Origin: Aquimarina sp. Aq78 | GTDB taxonomy: Bacteria > Bacteroidota > Bacteroidia > Flavobacteriales > Flavobacteriaceae | Length of the DNA: 64,000 nt | Reading direction: 5' to 3' | Assembly: GCF_900299525.1 (NCBI RefSeq) | Contig: NZ_OMKA01000024.1 | Span: 1 to 64,000, forward strand | Shown here: piece after piece, positions 7,539 to 16,013 of the stretch | Position numbering within the stretch: position 1 is the stretch's first letter | Layout: each line of letters opens with the position of its first letter | Translations under genes and position numbers: made by a program | Notes under the pieces: model-generated | What the model was told of the DNA's origin: nothing | Databases searched by the model: none | Seen by the model: only the letters and a program-made list of their open reading frames with translations

Positions 7539-8765
7539 ATGAAAGAGTTATTAAATAAATACGAGAATAAAACACCCGAGATAGTTTTTAATTGGAAAGA
7601 TGCAGAAACTGAAGCAGAAGGGTGGACAGTTATAAATTCATTGAGAGGTGGTGCCGCCGGTGGAGGAACCAGAATGCGCAAAGGATTAGATATGAATGAG
7701 GTTCTTTCTTTGGCAAAAACAATGGAGGTCAAATTTACAGTGTCTGGCCCTGCAATAGGAGGAGCCAAGTCAGGTATTAATTTTGATCCAGATGATCCCC
7801 GCAAAAAAGGAGTTCTTAAACGATGGTATAAAGCTGTATCTCCTTTATTAAAGAGCTATTATGGTACAGGAGGAGATCTTAATGTAGATGAGATCCATGA
7901 GGTTATACCTATAACCGAAGAATGTGGAGTTTGGCACCCTCAAGAAGGAGTATTTAATGGTCATTTTCAACCAACTGAAGCTGATAAAATAAATAGAATA
8001 GGACAACTGCGCCAGGGTGTTATTAAAGTATTAGAAAATACTATGTTTTCTCCCGATGTTACCAAAAAATATACTGTGGCAGATATGATTACAGGATATG
8101 GGGTTGCAGAAGCTGTGCGACATTATTATACTATTTATGGCGGTGAAGTAAAAGGAAAAAAAGCAGTAGTACAAGGTTTTGGTAATGTAGGATCTGCAGC
8201 AGCATATTATCTTTCTGAGATGGGAGCAAAGATTGTTGGGATAATTGATCATGCCGGAGGACTCATAAATGAAGATGGTTTCTCATTTGAAGAAATAAAA
8301 CAATTGTATTTAAATAAAAGAGGAAATAAGCTGTATAGTGAACAACGTATTCCTTTTGATGAAATGAATGAGAAAATATGGTCTTTACAAACCGAAATCT
8401 TTGCTCCTTGTGCAGCATCTAGATTGATTACTAAAGATCAAATTACCAAAATGATTGATTCTGGTTTAGAAGTTATTTCATGTGGAGCCAATGTACCTTT
8501 TGCAGATAGCGAAATATTTTTTGGTCCAATAATGGAATATACCGATGAACGAGTAAGCCTGATTCCCGATTTTATTTCTAATTGCGGAATGGCAAGAGTC
8601 TTTGCTTATTTTATGGAGCGAAAAGTACAGATGACTGATGAAGCTATTTTTAAAGATACTTCAGAAACCATAAAGAAAGCGATTCAGGATACTTATAACG
8701 AAAAACAAACAGAAACTAATATCAGTAAAACAGCGTTTGAGATAGCTCTTAGGCAGCTGATATAA
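7539..8765 (+). CDS. Glu/Leu/Phe/Val-family amino acid dehydrogenase
   Basis: Oxidative deamination of an amino acid with NAD(P). 408 residues. The N-terminal catalytic domain has the glycine-rich LRGGAAGGGTRM (35-46), the catalytic Lys77 in GPAIGGAKSGI and Asp113 in GTGGDLNVDE. The C-terminal Rossmann domain has VVQGFGNVGSAAAYYL. The set fits the leucine/phenylalanine/glutamate dehydrogenase superfamily, but the preferred amino acid cannot be assigned. nhaB follows after 27 bp on the same strand. Confidence 0.9.
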   Translation: MKELLNKYENKTPEIVFNWKDAETEAEGWTVINSLRGGAAGGGTRMRKGLDMNEVLSLAKTMEVKFTVSGPAIGGAKSGINFDPDDPRKKGVLKRWYKAVSPLLKSYYGTGGDLNVDEIHEVIPITEECGVWHPQEGVFNGHFQPTEADKINRIGQLRQGVIKVLENTMFSPDVTKKYTVADMITGYGVAEAVRHYYTIYGGEVKGKKAVVQGFGNVGSAAAYYLSEMGAKIVGIIDHAGGLINEDGFSFEEIKQLYLNKRGNKLYSEQRIPFDEMNEKIWSLQTEIFAPCAASRLITKDQITKMIDSGLEVISCGANVPFADSEIFFGPIMEYTDERVSLIPDFISNCGMARVFAYFMERKVQMTDEAIFKDTSETIKKAIQDTYNEKQTETNISKTAFEIALRQLI

Positions 8766-8792
8766 TATTAATTGTATTAACCGAGTAAAACT

Positions 8793-10262
8793 ATGTTCAA
8801 GTATTTTTTAGGGAGCAGTCCGAAATGGTTTAAAACCGTAATGATCGGATTTTTAATTTTTAATGTATTTTCTTATTTCCTTTTAGGGCCAATGGTAACT
8901 GCATGGTTGTTTATTGGGGAGTTTATTTTTACCCTTGCAATGGCACTTAAATGCTACCCGTTACAATCAGGAGGGCTATTGGCAATAGAAATTTTGGCAT
9001 TAAATCTCACCACACCAAAAAAAGCATATCATGAAATAGATCAGAACTTAGAGGTAGTTTTACTATTAGTTTTTATGGTTGCAGGGATTTATTTTATGAA
9101 GCCCTTGCTAATGTATATTTTTAGTAAAGTATTTACTAAAATAAAATCTAAGATGGTATTGTCGCTATTGTTTGTATTTCTGGCGGCAATACTTTCTGCA
9201 TTTTTAGATGCTTTGACAGTAACGGCTGTTTTAATAAGTGTTACTGTAGGGTTTTATGGAGTATATCACAAAATTCATTCTGGGTCTGGAGATTTTGATG
9301 AGAGTGGGGTTTTGGATAGAAAAGAATTAAGTGGAGAAACCTTAGAACAGTTTAGAAGTTTCTTAAGAAGTTTGGTGATGCATGGGGTTGTAGGAACAGC
9401 GCTGGGAGGTGTATGTACCTTGGTGGGTGAACCACAAAACTTACTTATCGGAGAACGATTGGGGTGGGATTTTATACAATTCTTTTTGAAAATGGCACCA
9501 ATTTCAATACCCGTCCTGGGAGCAGGGTTGCTTACAACAATGGTTTTAGAAAGTACAAAATCATTCGGTTTTGGAGCAAAATTACCAGAAGTTGCCAGAA
9601 AAATTATAGAAAGCTATACAGAAGATGAAGATGCAAACAGATCTGATAAATCTAAATATGGATTAATCGTTCAAGCAGTATCTGCAGTACTTTTGATTAT
9701 TGGTTTAGCATTGCATCTGGCACCAGTTGGTCTTATAGGCTTAGCATTAATTATTGTTCAGACTGCCTTTATGGGAATTACAGAAGAACATCAATTAGGA
9801 AAAGCTTTTGAAGAAGCACTTCCGTTTACAGGTTTGATTGTGGTTTTCTTTGTTATAGTAGCCATGATACATGACCAACATCTTTTTACACCAATTATTG
9901 ATTGGGCATTATCCTTAGATCCGGGCCAGCAACCTTCTATGTTTTATGTGGCTAATGGAGTCTTATCAATGATTAGTGATAACGTTTTTGTCGCAACAGT
10001 ATATATAGGAGAAGTAGAACAAGCGTTTAATAATGGAGCAATATCACGAGAACAGTTCGAAAAATTAGCAATTGCAATTAATACAGGAACAAATTTGCCT
10101 AGTGTTGCAACACCTAATGGTCAAGCGGCGTTTTTATTTTTACTAACCTCTTCCTTGGCACCGTTAATTGGATTGTCATATACTAAAATGGTAAAGATGG
10201 CTTTTCCATATACAATAGTACTCGGAGGTATTGGTTTATTAGGAATTATATATATATTATAA
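8793..10262 (+). CDS. nhaB: Na+/H+ antiporter NhaB
   Basis: Inner-membrane sodium/proton antiporter for pH and salt homeostasis. 489 residues (about 513 in E. coli NhaB) and around a dozen hydrophobic segments. Family blocks I recognise are [14 protein letters not shown] (about 135-148), the loop [17 protein letters not shown], and [13 protein letters not shown] near the C-terminal third. The N-terminal [10 protein letters not shown] also fits. A marine or brackish lifestyle would be consistent. It may be co-transcribed with the dehydrogenase gene upstream. Confidence 0.92.
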   Translation: MFKYFLGSSPKWFKTVMIGFLIFNVFSYFLLGPMVTAWLFIGEFIFTLAMALKCYPLQSGGLLAIEILALNLTTPKKAYHEIDQNLEVVLLLVFMVAGIYFMKPLLMYIFSKVFTKIKSKMVLSLLFVFLAAILSAFLDALTVTAVLISVTVGFYGVYHKIHSGSGDFDESGVLDRKELSGETLEQFRSFLRSLVMHGVVGTALGGVCTLVGEPQNLLIGERLGWDFIQFFLKMAPISIPVLGAGLLTTMVLESTKSFGFGAKLPEVARKIIESYTEDEDANRSDKSKYGLIVQAVSAVLLIIGLALHLAPVGLIGLALIIVQTAFMGITEEHQLGKAFEEALPFTGLIVVFFVIVAMIHDQHLFTPIIDWALSLDPGQQPSMFYVANGVLSMISDNVFVATVYIGEVEQAFNNGAISREQFEKLAIAINTGTNLPSVATPNGQAAFLFLLTSSLAPLIGLSYTKMVKMAFPYTIVLGGIGLLGIIYIL

Positions 10263-10295
10263 GAATAAAGAATATACTTAACCTACAGAAATAAC

Positions 10296-10309
10296 GTTAG
10301 TATACTAAC
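10296..10309. promoter_or_regulatory. 14-bp palindrome upstream of exbB
   Basis: GTTAGTATACTAAC is a perfect palindrome 20 bp before the exbB start. It is placed like an operator, but no matching regulator can be named. Confidence 0.3.
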
Positions 10310-10329
10310 ACTAAATTAACAAAATCAAA

Positions 10330-11031
10330 ATGACATATTTACCAATGTTTGGTGCTTTAGCCCAGAATACCCCAGAAATTGATCCGCAAGTAGAAGAGAA
10401 TACATTGTCCATCATGGACCTTTTACTTAGTGGTGGAACAGGAGCAATCGTAATCATATCGATTCTTTTTGTATTACTGTTTGTCGCAGTTTATATTTAT
10501 TTTGAAAGAATTTTTGCAATTAAAGCAGCTTCAAAATATGATGAAAGCTTTATGGATAAGATTAGAGATAGCGTAGTGAGTGGTAAAATTGAAGCCGCAA
10601 AAATTTTATGTGCACAGACGAATAATCCTATAGCAAGGTTGACCGAAAAGGGAATTTCGAGAATAGGTCATTCATTAGAAGATATTAATAAAGCAATCGA
10701 AAACGCTGGTAGACTTGAAGTATATAAACTAGAAAAAAATGTTAGTATTCTTGCTACAGTAGCAGGAGCTGCTCCTATGATTGGTTTTTTAGGAACAGTA
10801 ATAGGTATGATTATTGCATTCCATAACTTAGCATCAAGTTCAGGAACAGCAGATATGGGTGTTTTGGCCGAAGGTATTTATACGGCAATGACAACAACTG
10901 TTGGTGGATTAGTGGTTGGGATTGTAGCTTATATAGGATATAATCATTTGGTGGTTCGTACAGATAAAGTGATCCACAGTATGGAAGCTAATGCTGTAGA
11001 TTTCTTAGACTTGTTAAACGAACCTGCGTAA
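10330..11031 (+). CDS. exbB: ExbB/TolQ/MotA-family proton channel
   Basis: Inner-membrane component that, with ExbD and TonB, converts proton motive force into work at TonB-dependent receptors. 233 residues with three transmembrane segments: about 37-58 (AIVIISILFVLLFVAVYIYF), about 138-163 (ATVAGAAPMIGFLGTVIGMI) and about 183-207. The last two carry the family pattern GFLGTVIGMI and TTTVGGLVVGI. It begins the compact series exbB-exbD-tonB, with 1-bp and 2-bp gaps. Confidence 0.9.
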   Translation: MTYLPMFGALAQNTPEIDPQVEENTLSIMDLLLSGGTGAIVIISILFVLLFVAVYIYFERIFAIKAASKYDESFMDKIRDSVVSGKIEAAKILCAQTNNPIARLTEKGISRIGHSLEDINKAIENAGRLEVYKLEKNVSILATVAGAAPMIGFLGTVIGMIIAFHNLASSSGTADMGVLAEGIYTAMTTTVGGLVVGIVAYIGYNHLVVRTDKVIHSMEANAVDFLDLLNEPA

Positions 11032-11032
11032 T

Positions 11033-11425
11033 ATGAATTTAAGAGGAAGAAATAAAGTTAGTCCAGAGTTTAGTATGTCTTCTATGACAGATATTGTGTT
11101 TCTGTTATTAGTTTTCTTTTTACTAACCTCTCCTGCGATTACTCCAGAAGCCTTGGATTTAATATTACCAAAAGCTAAAGGAAAGAGTTCTAATGTTCAG
11201 AATATATCGGTAAGTATTACTAATAAATTGCAATACTATATCGATGAAGAACGTATTAGTCAAAGTAGTTTAGAATCTACATTATTATCGCGATTACAAG
11301 GAAAAAATGAACCTACTATTATTCTAAGAGCAGAAGAAGGAGTTCCTATAGAAAAGGCAGTTAGTGTAATGGATATTGCAAATAGAAATAAGTTTAAAGT
11401 AATATTAGCCGTTAGGCCCGAATAA
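11033..11425 (+). CDS. exbD: ExbD/TolR biopolymer transport protein
   Basis: 130 residues with a single N-terminal transmembrane helix. The key motif SSMTDIVFLLLVFFLLTS (17-34) contains the conserved proton-path Asp (MTDI). The rest is a small periplasmic domain. It lies between the ExbB and TonB genes with almost no spacing, which supports one energy-transducing complex. Confidence 0.92.
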   Translation: MNLRGRNKVSPEFSMSSMTDIVFLLLVFFLLTSPAITPEALDLILPKAKGKSSNVQNISVSITNKLQYYIDEERISQSSLESTLLSRLQGKNEPTIILRAEEGVPIEKAVSVMDIANRNKFKVILAVRPE

Positions 11426-11427
11426 AA

Positions 11428-12321
11428 ATGATAAAGCTAGATACAAGACATAAAAAGAAATCCTTTGTGCTTACCATACTGGTGCATATTGCGATTATCT
11501 TTTTATTGTTTTATCTAAGCTTAAATTATATGGAGCCTGAAGAAGAAAGTGGTATTGCTGTAAACTTTGGTACTACAGCAACTGGTTCGGGTAAAATTCA
11601 ACCCAACGAACCTATTAAATCATCACCCAGGCAAACGACTCCCGAAACTACGTCGTCAACTCCAGAGCCACAAGAGGAATCTCCTCAAATAAAAGATAAA
11701 GTGGTAACTCAGGAACTTGAAGATGCCCCGGTAATAGAAAAAAAGCCAAAAAAGAAACCTAAAAAGAAAACAGAGAAGCCTAAAGAAAAACCTAAACCTT
11801 CAGATCAGAAGCCTTCAAAAAATACAACAAAAGAAAAACCAGTTAAAATAGTAGAAGAAAAAAAACCAGATCCAAAACCGGATAAATCTACTCTTGATAT
11901 CCTAAATAGTTTTTCTAATGGTCCAAAGAATGATGGTAAAGCAAAAGGAGGAGAAGGGGATGATAGATCACCAGGGGATAAAGGAAGCCCGGATGGAGAT
12001 CCTAATGCCAAATCATACTACGGAACCGGAAAAGGATTAGATGGAGATGGTAACTATCGATTAGGTGGTAGAAAGGCTCTTAATAAAGAGAAATTTGTTC
12101 AGGATTGTAATGAGTCGGGTATTGTTGTGGTAAAAATAGAAGTTAATCAAAGTGGAAAAGTGATTAGAGCTACCCCAGGGGTTAAAGGAACTACCAATAG
12201 TGCTTCATGTTTAATGGGGCCAGCAAAAAGAGCAGCTTTGGCTACACGATTTAATAGTGACTCTAAGGCTCCGGCAAAACAAGTAGGAACAATTATTTAT
12301 CAGTTTAAACTTTCTGAATAA
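11428..12321 (+). CDS. TonB-family energy transducer
   Basis: 297 residues. A transmembrane helix near 12-30 (SFVLTILVHIAIIFLLFYL) is followed by a long Pro/Lys/Glu-rich periplasmic linker (about 60-155) with many KPK, KKP and PEP repeats. A Gly/Asp-rich hinge (about 165-200) and a C-terminal domain end in IIYQFKLSE. The linker plus the exbB-exbD context identify it as the transducer. The C-terminal domain is divergent from E. coli TonB, as is common in Bacteroidota. Confidence 0.82.
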   Translation: MIKLDTRHKKKSFVLTILVHIAIIFLLFYLSLNYMEPEEESGIAVNFGTTATGSGKIQPNEPIKSSPRQTTPETTSSTPEPQEESPQIKDKVVTQELEDAPVIEKKPKKKPKKKTEKPKEKPKPSDQKPSKNTTKEKPVKIVEEKKPDPKPDKSTLDILNSFSNGPKNDGKAKGGEGDDRSPGDKGSPDGDPNAKSYYGTGKGLDGDGNYRLGGRKALNKEKFVQDCNESGIVVVKIEVNQSGKVIRATPGVKGTTNSASCLMGPAKRAALATRFNSDSKAPAKQVGTIIYQFKLSE

Positions 12322-12329
12322 TACAAAGA

Positions 12330-13547
12330 ATGAACTATAGGGAAACCCTCGATTGGATGTTTACCCAATTACCAATGTATCAACGCCAGGGAGCTAGTGC
12401 ATACAAAGTAGATCTTCACAATACGATACAATTAGCAGCATATCTAGAAAACCCCGAAACCAAATTTAAGAGCATACATGTGGCCGGAACTAACGGTAAA
12501 GGCTCTACTAGTCATATGCTGGCTTCAATACTCCAGGAAGCAGGATATAAAGTAGGATTATATACTTCACCGCATCTAAAAGATTTTAGAGAACGTATCC
12601 GAATTAACGGAGCTACCATATCTGAAGAATATGTGATTGATTTTATTTCAAAACATCAATCCTATCTAGAGTCGAATCAACTTTCTTTTTTTGAAATGAC
12701 CGTAGGAATGGCATTTCAGTGTTTTGCAGAAAATCAGGTAGACATTGCTGTGATAGAAGTAGGGCTTGGAGGGAGATTAGATTCTACAAATATTATTACT
12801 CCAGAAATTTCTGTGATTACTAATATTGGATTAGATCATACTCGTTTTCTGGGAGATACTTTAACTGCAATAGCTTCAGAAAAAGCAGGGATCATTAAAG
12901 AGGGTATACCAGTCGTTATTGGAAGAAATGAAGAAGAGACTTCAAAAGTTTTTATAGAGGTTGCTAAAGCATCCGGTAGTCCTCTGTATTTTGCTGAAGA
13001 TTGTAACTGTACAGTATATCCATCTGATCTAAAAGGAAGTTATCAAAGAGAAAATATAAGGACCGTTTTGCAAACCATAGATTTGATCAAATCAAATGGA
13101 TGGAACATATCTGAAAATGATATTAAAAAAGGACTTCTGGATGTTGTGAAGAATACTCATTTGTTAGGGAGGTGGCAAATATTACAAAAAAGACCTAAAG
13201 TGATATGTGATACTGCGCATAACGAGGACGGGTTAAAAATGGTGATAAAACAGTTGGTTGAGGAAGAATGTGATCATCTTCATGTGGTATTAGGAGTGGT
13301 TGATGATAAAGATTTAGATATTATTTTACCATTATTTCCTGTACAGGCCAGATATTATTTTTCCCGACCTGATATTGTAAGAGGGCTTGATGAGAAAAAA
13401 TTAAAAAAAGAAGCTTTAAAATTTAATCTAATAGGTAAAGATTATAAATCGGTGAAAGAAGCGTATGAAGCTGCTTTACAGAAGGCTACAGATAAAGATG
13501 TTGTTTATGTAGGAGGAAGCACATTTGTTGTTGCAGAAATAATTTAA
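12330..13547 (+). CDS. folC: Bifunctional folylpolyglutamate synthase/dihydrofolate synthase
   Basis: Mur-ligase-superfamily enzyme that adds glutamate to folates and makes dihydrofolate. 405 residues. The P-loop is GTNGKGS (53-59), followed by TSPHL and FRERIRING. EVGLGGRLDSTN is the magnesium/folate region, ISVITNIGLDHTRFLG follows, and DTAHNEDG is the C-terminal domain marker. It starts 8 bp after the TonB gene and may share its transcript. Confidence 0.93.
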   Translation: MNYRETLDWMFTQLPMYQRQGASAYKVDLHNTIQLAAYLENPETKFKSIHVAGTNGKGSTSHMLASILQEAGYKVGLYTSPHLKDFRERIRINGATISEEYVIDFISKHQSYLESNQLSFFEMTVGMAFQCFAENQVDIAVIEVGLGGRLDSTNIITPEISVITNIGLDHTRFLGDTLTAIASEKAGIIKEGIPVVIGRNEEETSKVFIEVAKASGSPLYFAEDCNCTVYPSDLKGSYQRENIRTVLQTIDLIKSNGWNISENDIKKGLLDVVKNTHLLGRWQILQKRPKVICDTAHNEDGLKMVIKQLVEEECDHLHVVLGVVDDKDLDIILPLFPVQARYYFSRPDIVRGLDEKKLKKEALKFNLIGKDYKSVKEAYEAALQKATDKDVVYVGGSTFVVAEII

Positions 13548-13564
13548 ATTTTCTTTAAAATTCT

Positions 13565-13595
13565 TTTGGTAGACTATAAAACTGTCTTATATTTG
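13565..13595 (+). promoter_or_regulatory. Promoter of tRNA-Val
   Basis: TTTG (13565-13568), 19 bp spacing and TATATTTG (13588-13595) match the Bacteroidota housekeeping consensus. Transcription would start close to 13602, 15 bp before the mature tRNA. It is the cleanest promoter in the window. Confidence 0.8.
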
Positions 13596-13616
13596 CATCC
13601 GCAATCGCAAGATAGC

Positions 13617-13694
13617 GGGCGCTTAGCTCAGTTGGTTCAGAGCACTTGGTTTACACCCAAGGGGTCAGGGGTTCGAATCCCTTAGCGCCCACCA
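13617..13694 (+). tRNA. tRNA-Val (anticodon TAC)
   Basis: A full cloverleaf can be drawn: acceptor GGGCGCT/AGCGCCC, D arm GCTC/GAGC, anticodon stem CTTGG/CCAAG with loop TTTACAC (anticodon TAC), T arm AGGGG/CCCTT with TTCGAAT, discriminator A and an encoded CCA. A strong promoter precedes it and a terminator follows. Confidence 0.96.
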
Positions 13695-13733
13695 AAAAGG
13701 AATCTTCATTTTTATAATGTTGATTCCTTTTTT
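13694..13733 (+). terminator. Terminator after tRNA-Val
   Basis: AAAAAGGAATC and GATTCCTTTTTT form a stem with a 17-nt loop and a terminal T run immediately after the encoded CCA. Confidence 0.85.
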
Positions 13734-13937
13734 ATTTCTTACAAATTATTTGATAAAAACAATCGTACTTAAATATTGTATTTATGTAAATATTCTCGTT
13801 AATCTGAATAGGAAGAATTCTGTATTTTGGATTCTTTAGGAAGAACTAAAAGTTTTTGTAGTACTGATTATTTATGATAACAATATATATGAAATAGTAA
13901 TGGGAAGTAGTAGAAAAACGAGTTTGTATTTAGCTAT

Positions 13938-14525
13938 TTAATCCAAATATTTTAATGAACGTTTTTTAAATATTGAAATAAATAAAATAATTTTCTCATT
14001 TTTAAAACTATCTCTAATTTTTTGAAAAGCTATTCGCATTTGAGATTCAACAGTTTTCACAGATACATCTAATTTTTCTGCAATTTCTTTATACTTCACC
14101 CCATCTCTTTTATTTAGCAATAAAATCTGTTTGCAACGTGGAGGAAGCTCTTCAATAACTGCTAAAATCTTTTTTATCCTTAACTGTCGTTCAGTAGGAT
14201 CATTGTGTTCGATTTGATTTTTTAAAACACTTAGTTTTAATTCATCGATTACCTTGTTTCTTATTTGATCTTTACGGTATTGATCAACATACAATCTGTA
14301 GCAAACTGTGAAAAGGTAATTTTTTAAAGAAGACTCTTCGGCTAAAATTTCTCGTTTATTCCATAAAATAATAAAAGAATTCTGAACAATATCCTTAGCT
14401 CTTTCTGTGTCGTATGTTAAAGTTGTTACATAAGCTAATAAAGGCTTATACAATTCATTGAAAATTAATTTAAATGCATCTTCATCATTTTTCTTAATTT
14501 TTAAAACCAAATTACTATCATTCAT
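13938..14525 (-). CDS. ECF-type sigma-70 factor (FecI-like)
   Basis: 195-residue RNA polymerase sigma factor. Region 2 contains AKDIVQNSFIILWNKRE; region 4 contains ELPPRCKQILLLNKRDG and the helix-turn-helix YKEIAEKLDVSVKTVESQM. I start it at ATG 14525 (MNDSNLVLKI); an upstream in-frame extension to 14699 adds residues foreign to the family. It faces away from a FecR-type anti-sigma gene, and a SusC with an STN domain follows that. The three would form a FecIR-style surface-signalling circuit that turns on the glycan-uptake locus when substrate is bound. Confidence 0.92.
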   Translation of the reverse strand: MNDSNLVLKIKKNDEDAFKLIFNELYKPLLAYVTTLTYDTERAKDIVQNSFIILWNKREILAEESSLKNYLFTVCYRLYVDQYRKDQIRNKVIDELKLSVLKNQIEHNDPTERQLRIKKILAVIEELPPRCKQILLLNKRDGVKYKEIAEKLDVSVKTVESQMRIAFQKIRDSFKNEKIILFISIFKKRSLKYLD

Positions 14526-14662
14526 GCTAAATTCACCGTTATTCCTGAAATGTGAATTACAAATATGCAAAAAAAAAAAAGAATTTTCTTTTAAGGGTTT
14601 TTGGTAGACCATACGTTTAATCAATAAAGAATAGTAGTTAGTGTTGAAAAAAAAGCAGAAAC

Positions 14663-15784
14663 TTGAAAAAATTAATTGAAAAATATTTGACCAATACAAT
14701 TAGCTCATCTGAAATGATGGATTTATCCGATTGGTTAAGAAAAGATGAAAATAAAGAAACTTTTAAAGCACATATACTGCAATATTATGATCTAAATTAT
14801 GCGTTACAAGATGTAGATGTTGAAAGTGAATATATGACATTGATGAAATCCATTAGTAAACAAAAAAATAGTTATAAAAAGTGGTATAAATGGGCTGCTA
14901 TTTTTGTCGGTGTGATTGGACTTAGTAGTTTGTATGTCTTAAGCACCCATAATAAGGTGATTACGAAGGATAATGAGATTACTTTAAAATTAGAAAATGG
15001 GGATGTTAAAATTATTCGAGAGAATAACAATGAAAGAATAATAAATGAGGAAGGAACAATAGTGGGTGTATATCACGATGATAAACTCGAATATAAGAAT
15101 ACTAAAGTAAATGATAAAGAGCTTGTATATAATGAGCTATCTATTCCTTATGGTAAAAAACTACAACTTGTTTTATCCGATGGAACCATGGTTCATTTAA
15201 ATGCAGGCAGTACATTAAAATATCCAGTGAAGTTTTTAAAAGGCAAAGATCGAAAAGTATTTTTCAGCGGTGAAGCATATTTTGTAATAGCAAAAGATAA
15301 ACTACATCCCTTTATTGTAAATACCCAAGATGTAAATATTCAAGCTTTGGGGACTAAATTTAATGTTAATTCTTACAGAGAAGATAATGAAATGAATACT
15401 GTTTTGGTAGAAGGATCAGTTGGACTTTATAAAGTAGATGAGAAATTTGATACAAATACTTCTACTGTATTACAGCCAGGTTATAAATTTACCTGGGATA
15501 AATCTGAAGAGAGTATTGATGTAAAAGAGGTTGATGTTAGTGAGTACACTGCTTGGACTAAAGGAGAGTTATTATTTAAAATGAAACCATTTTCTGAAAT
15601 TATTAAAATATTAGAAAGAAATTATGATGTCGTTATTACAAATAATTATAATTCCTTAAATGAAAAACGTTTTTTAGCAAAATTTGATACAGAAACTATA
15701 GAACAAATATTAATATCTTTTCAGAGTAGTGAAGATTTTTCTTTTACAATTGAAGAAAATAGAATAACAATAAATAGACGATAA
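14663..15784 (+). CDS. FecR-family anti-sigma factor
   Basis: 373 residues, inner-membrane. The N-terminal cytosolic part (1-70) binds the sigma factor. A transmembrane segment lies at about 74-90 (WYKWAAIFVGVIGLSSLYVL). The periplasmic FecR domain includes LVLSDGTMVHLNAGSTLKYP and FFSGEAYFVIAK, and a C-terminal DUF4974-like domain (about 300-373) follows. The start is TTG at 14663; the next in-frame Met lies inside the conserved N-terminal helix. The gene is divergent from the sigma gene and precedes susC. Confidence 0.92.
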   Translation: MKKLIEKYLTNTISSSEMMDLSDWLRKDENKETFKAHILQYYDLNYALQDVDVESEYMTLMKSISKQKNSYKKWYKWAAIFVGVIGLSSLYVLSTHNKVITKDNEITLKLENGDVKIIRENNNERIINEEGTIVGVYHDDKLEYKNTKVNDKELVYNELSIPYGKKLQLVLSDGTMVHLNAGSTLKYPVKFLKGKDRKVFFSGEAYFVIAKDKLHPFIVNTQDVNIQALGTKFNVNSYREDNEMNTVLVEGSVGLYKVDEKFDTNTSTVLQPGYKFTWDKSEESIDVKEVDVSEYTAWTKGELLFKMKPFSEIIKILERNYDVVITNNYNSLNEKRFLAKFDTETIEQILISFQSSEDFSFTIEENRITINRR

Positions 15785-15791
15785 ATTTATT

Positions 15792-15846
15792 AACCAATAA
15801 ACCAATAAACCAATAAACCAATAAACCAATAAACCAATAAACCAAA
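15792..15846 (+). repeat. Octanucleotide tandem repeat
   Basis: The unit CCAATAAA (phase AACCAATA) repeats with an exact 8-bp period. CC occurs at 15794, 15802, 15810, 15818, 15826, 15834 and 15842, giving six perfect units and a partial seventh. It begins 8 bp after the anti-sigma stop codon and lies in the 229-bp gap before susC. Such repeats can change copy number by slippage. Confidence 0.95.
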
Positions 15847-15897
15847 TTAATGCCTATGATATAAACTTTTAATATAATTTATTAATAGAATAAAAAA

Positions 15898-15951
15898 CGT
15901 ATTGTAAAAAAAATCGAGAAATAGTGACATATTTCCCGATTATAGAATACG
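15898..15951 (+). repeat. Two-tier inverted repeat in the susC leader
   Basis: An inner stem pairs AATCG-a-GAAATA (15912-15923) with TATTTC-c-CGATT (15930-15941) over the loop GTGACA. An outer stem pairs CGTATT (15898-15903) with AATACG (15946-15951). It ends 62 bp before susC and could be an operator or an mRNA structure. Confidence 0.6.
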
Positions 15952-16013
15952 ATTTAATCAATATGAATCATTTCGACATGAATCTTTATTATTAACTAAA
16001 TCATCACAAAAAT

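Noticed and set aside
13938..14699. Sigma-factor frame starting at 14699
   Set aside because: The first 58 residues are unlike any sigma factor and overlap the anti-sigma gene; ATG 14525 fits region 2 placement.
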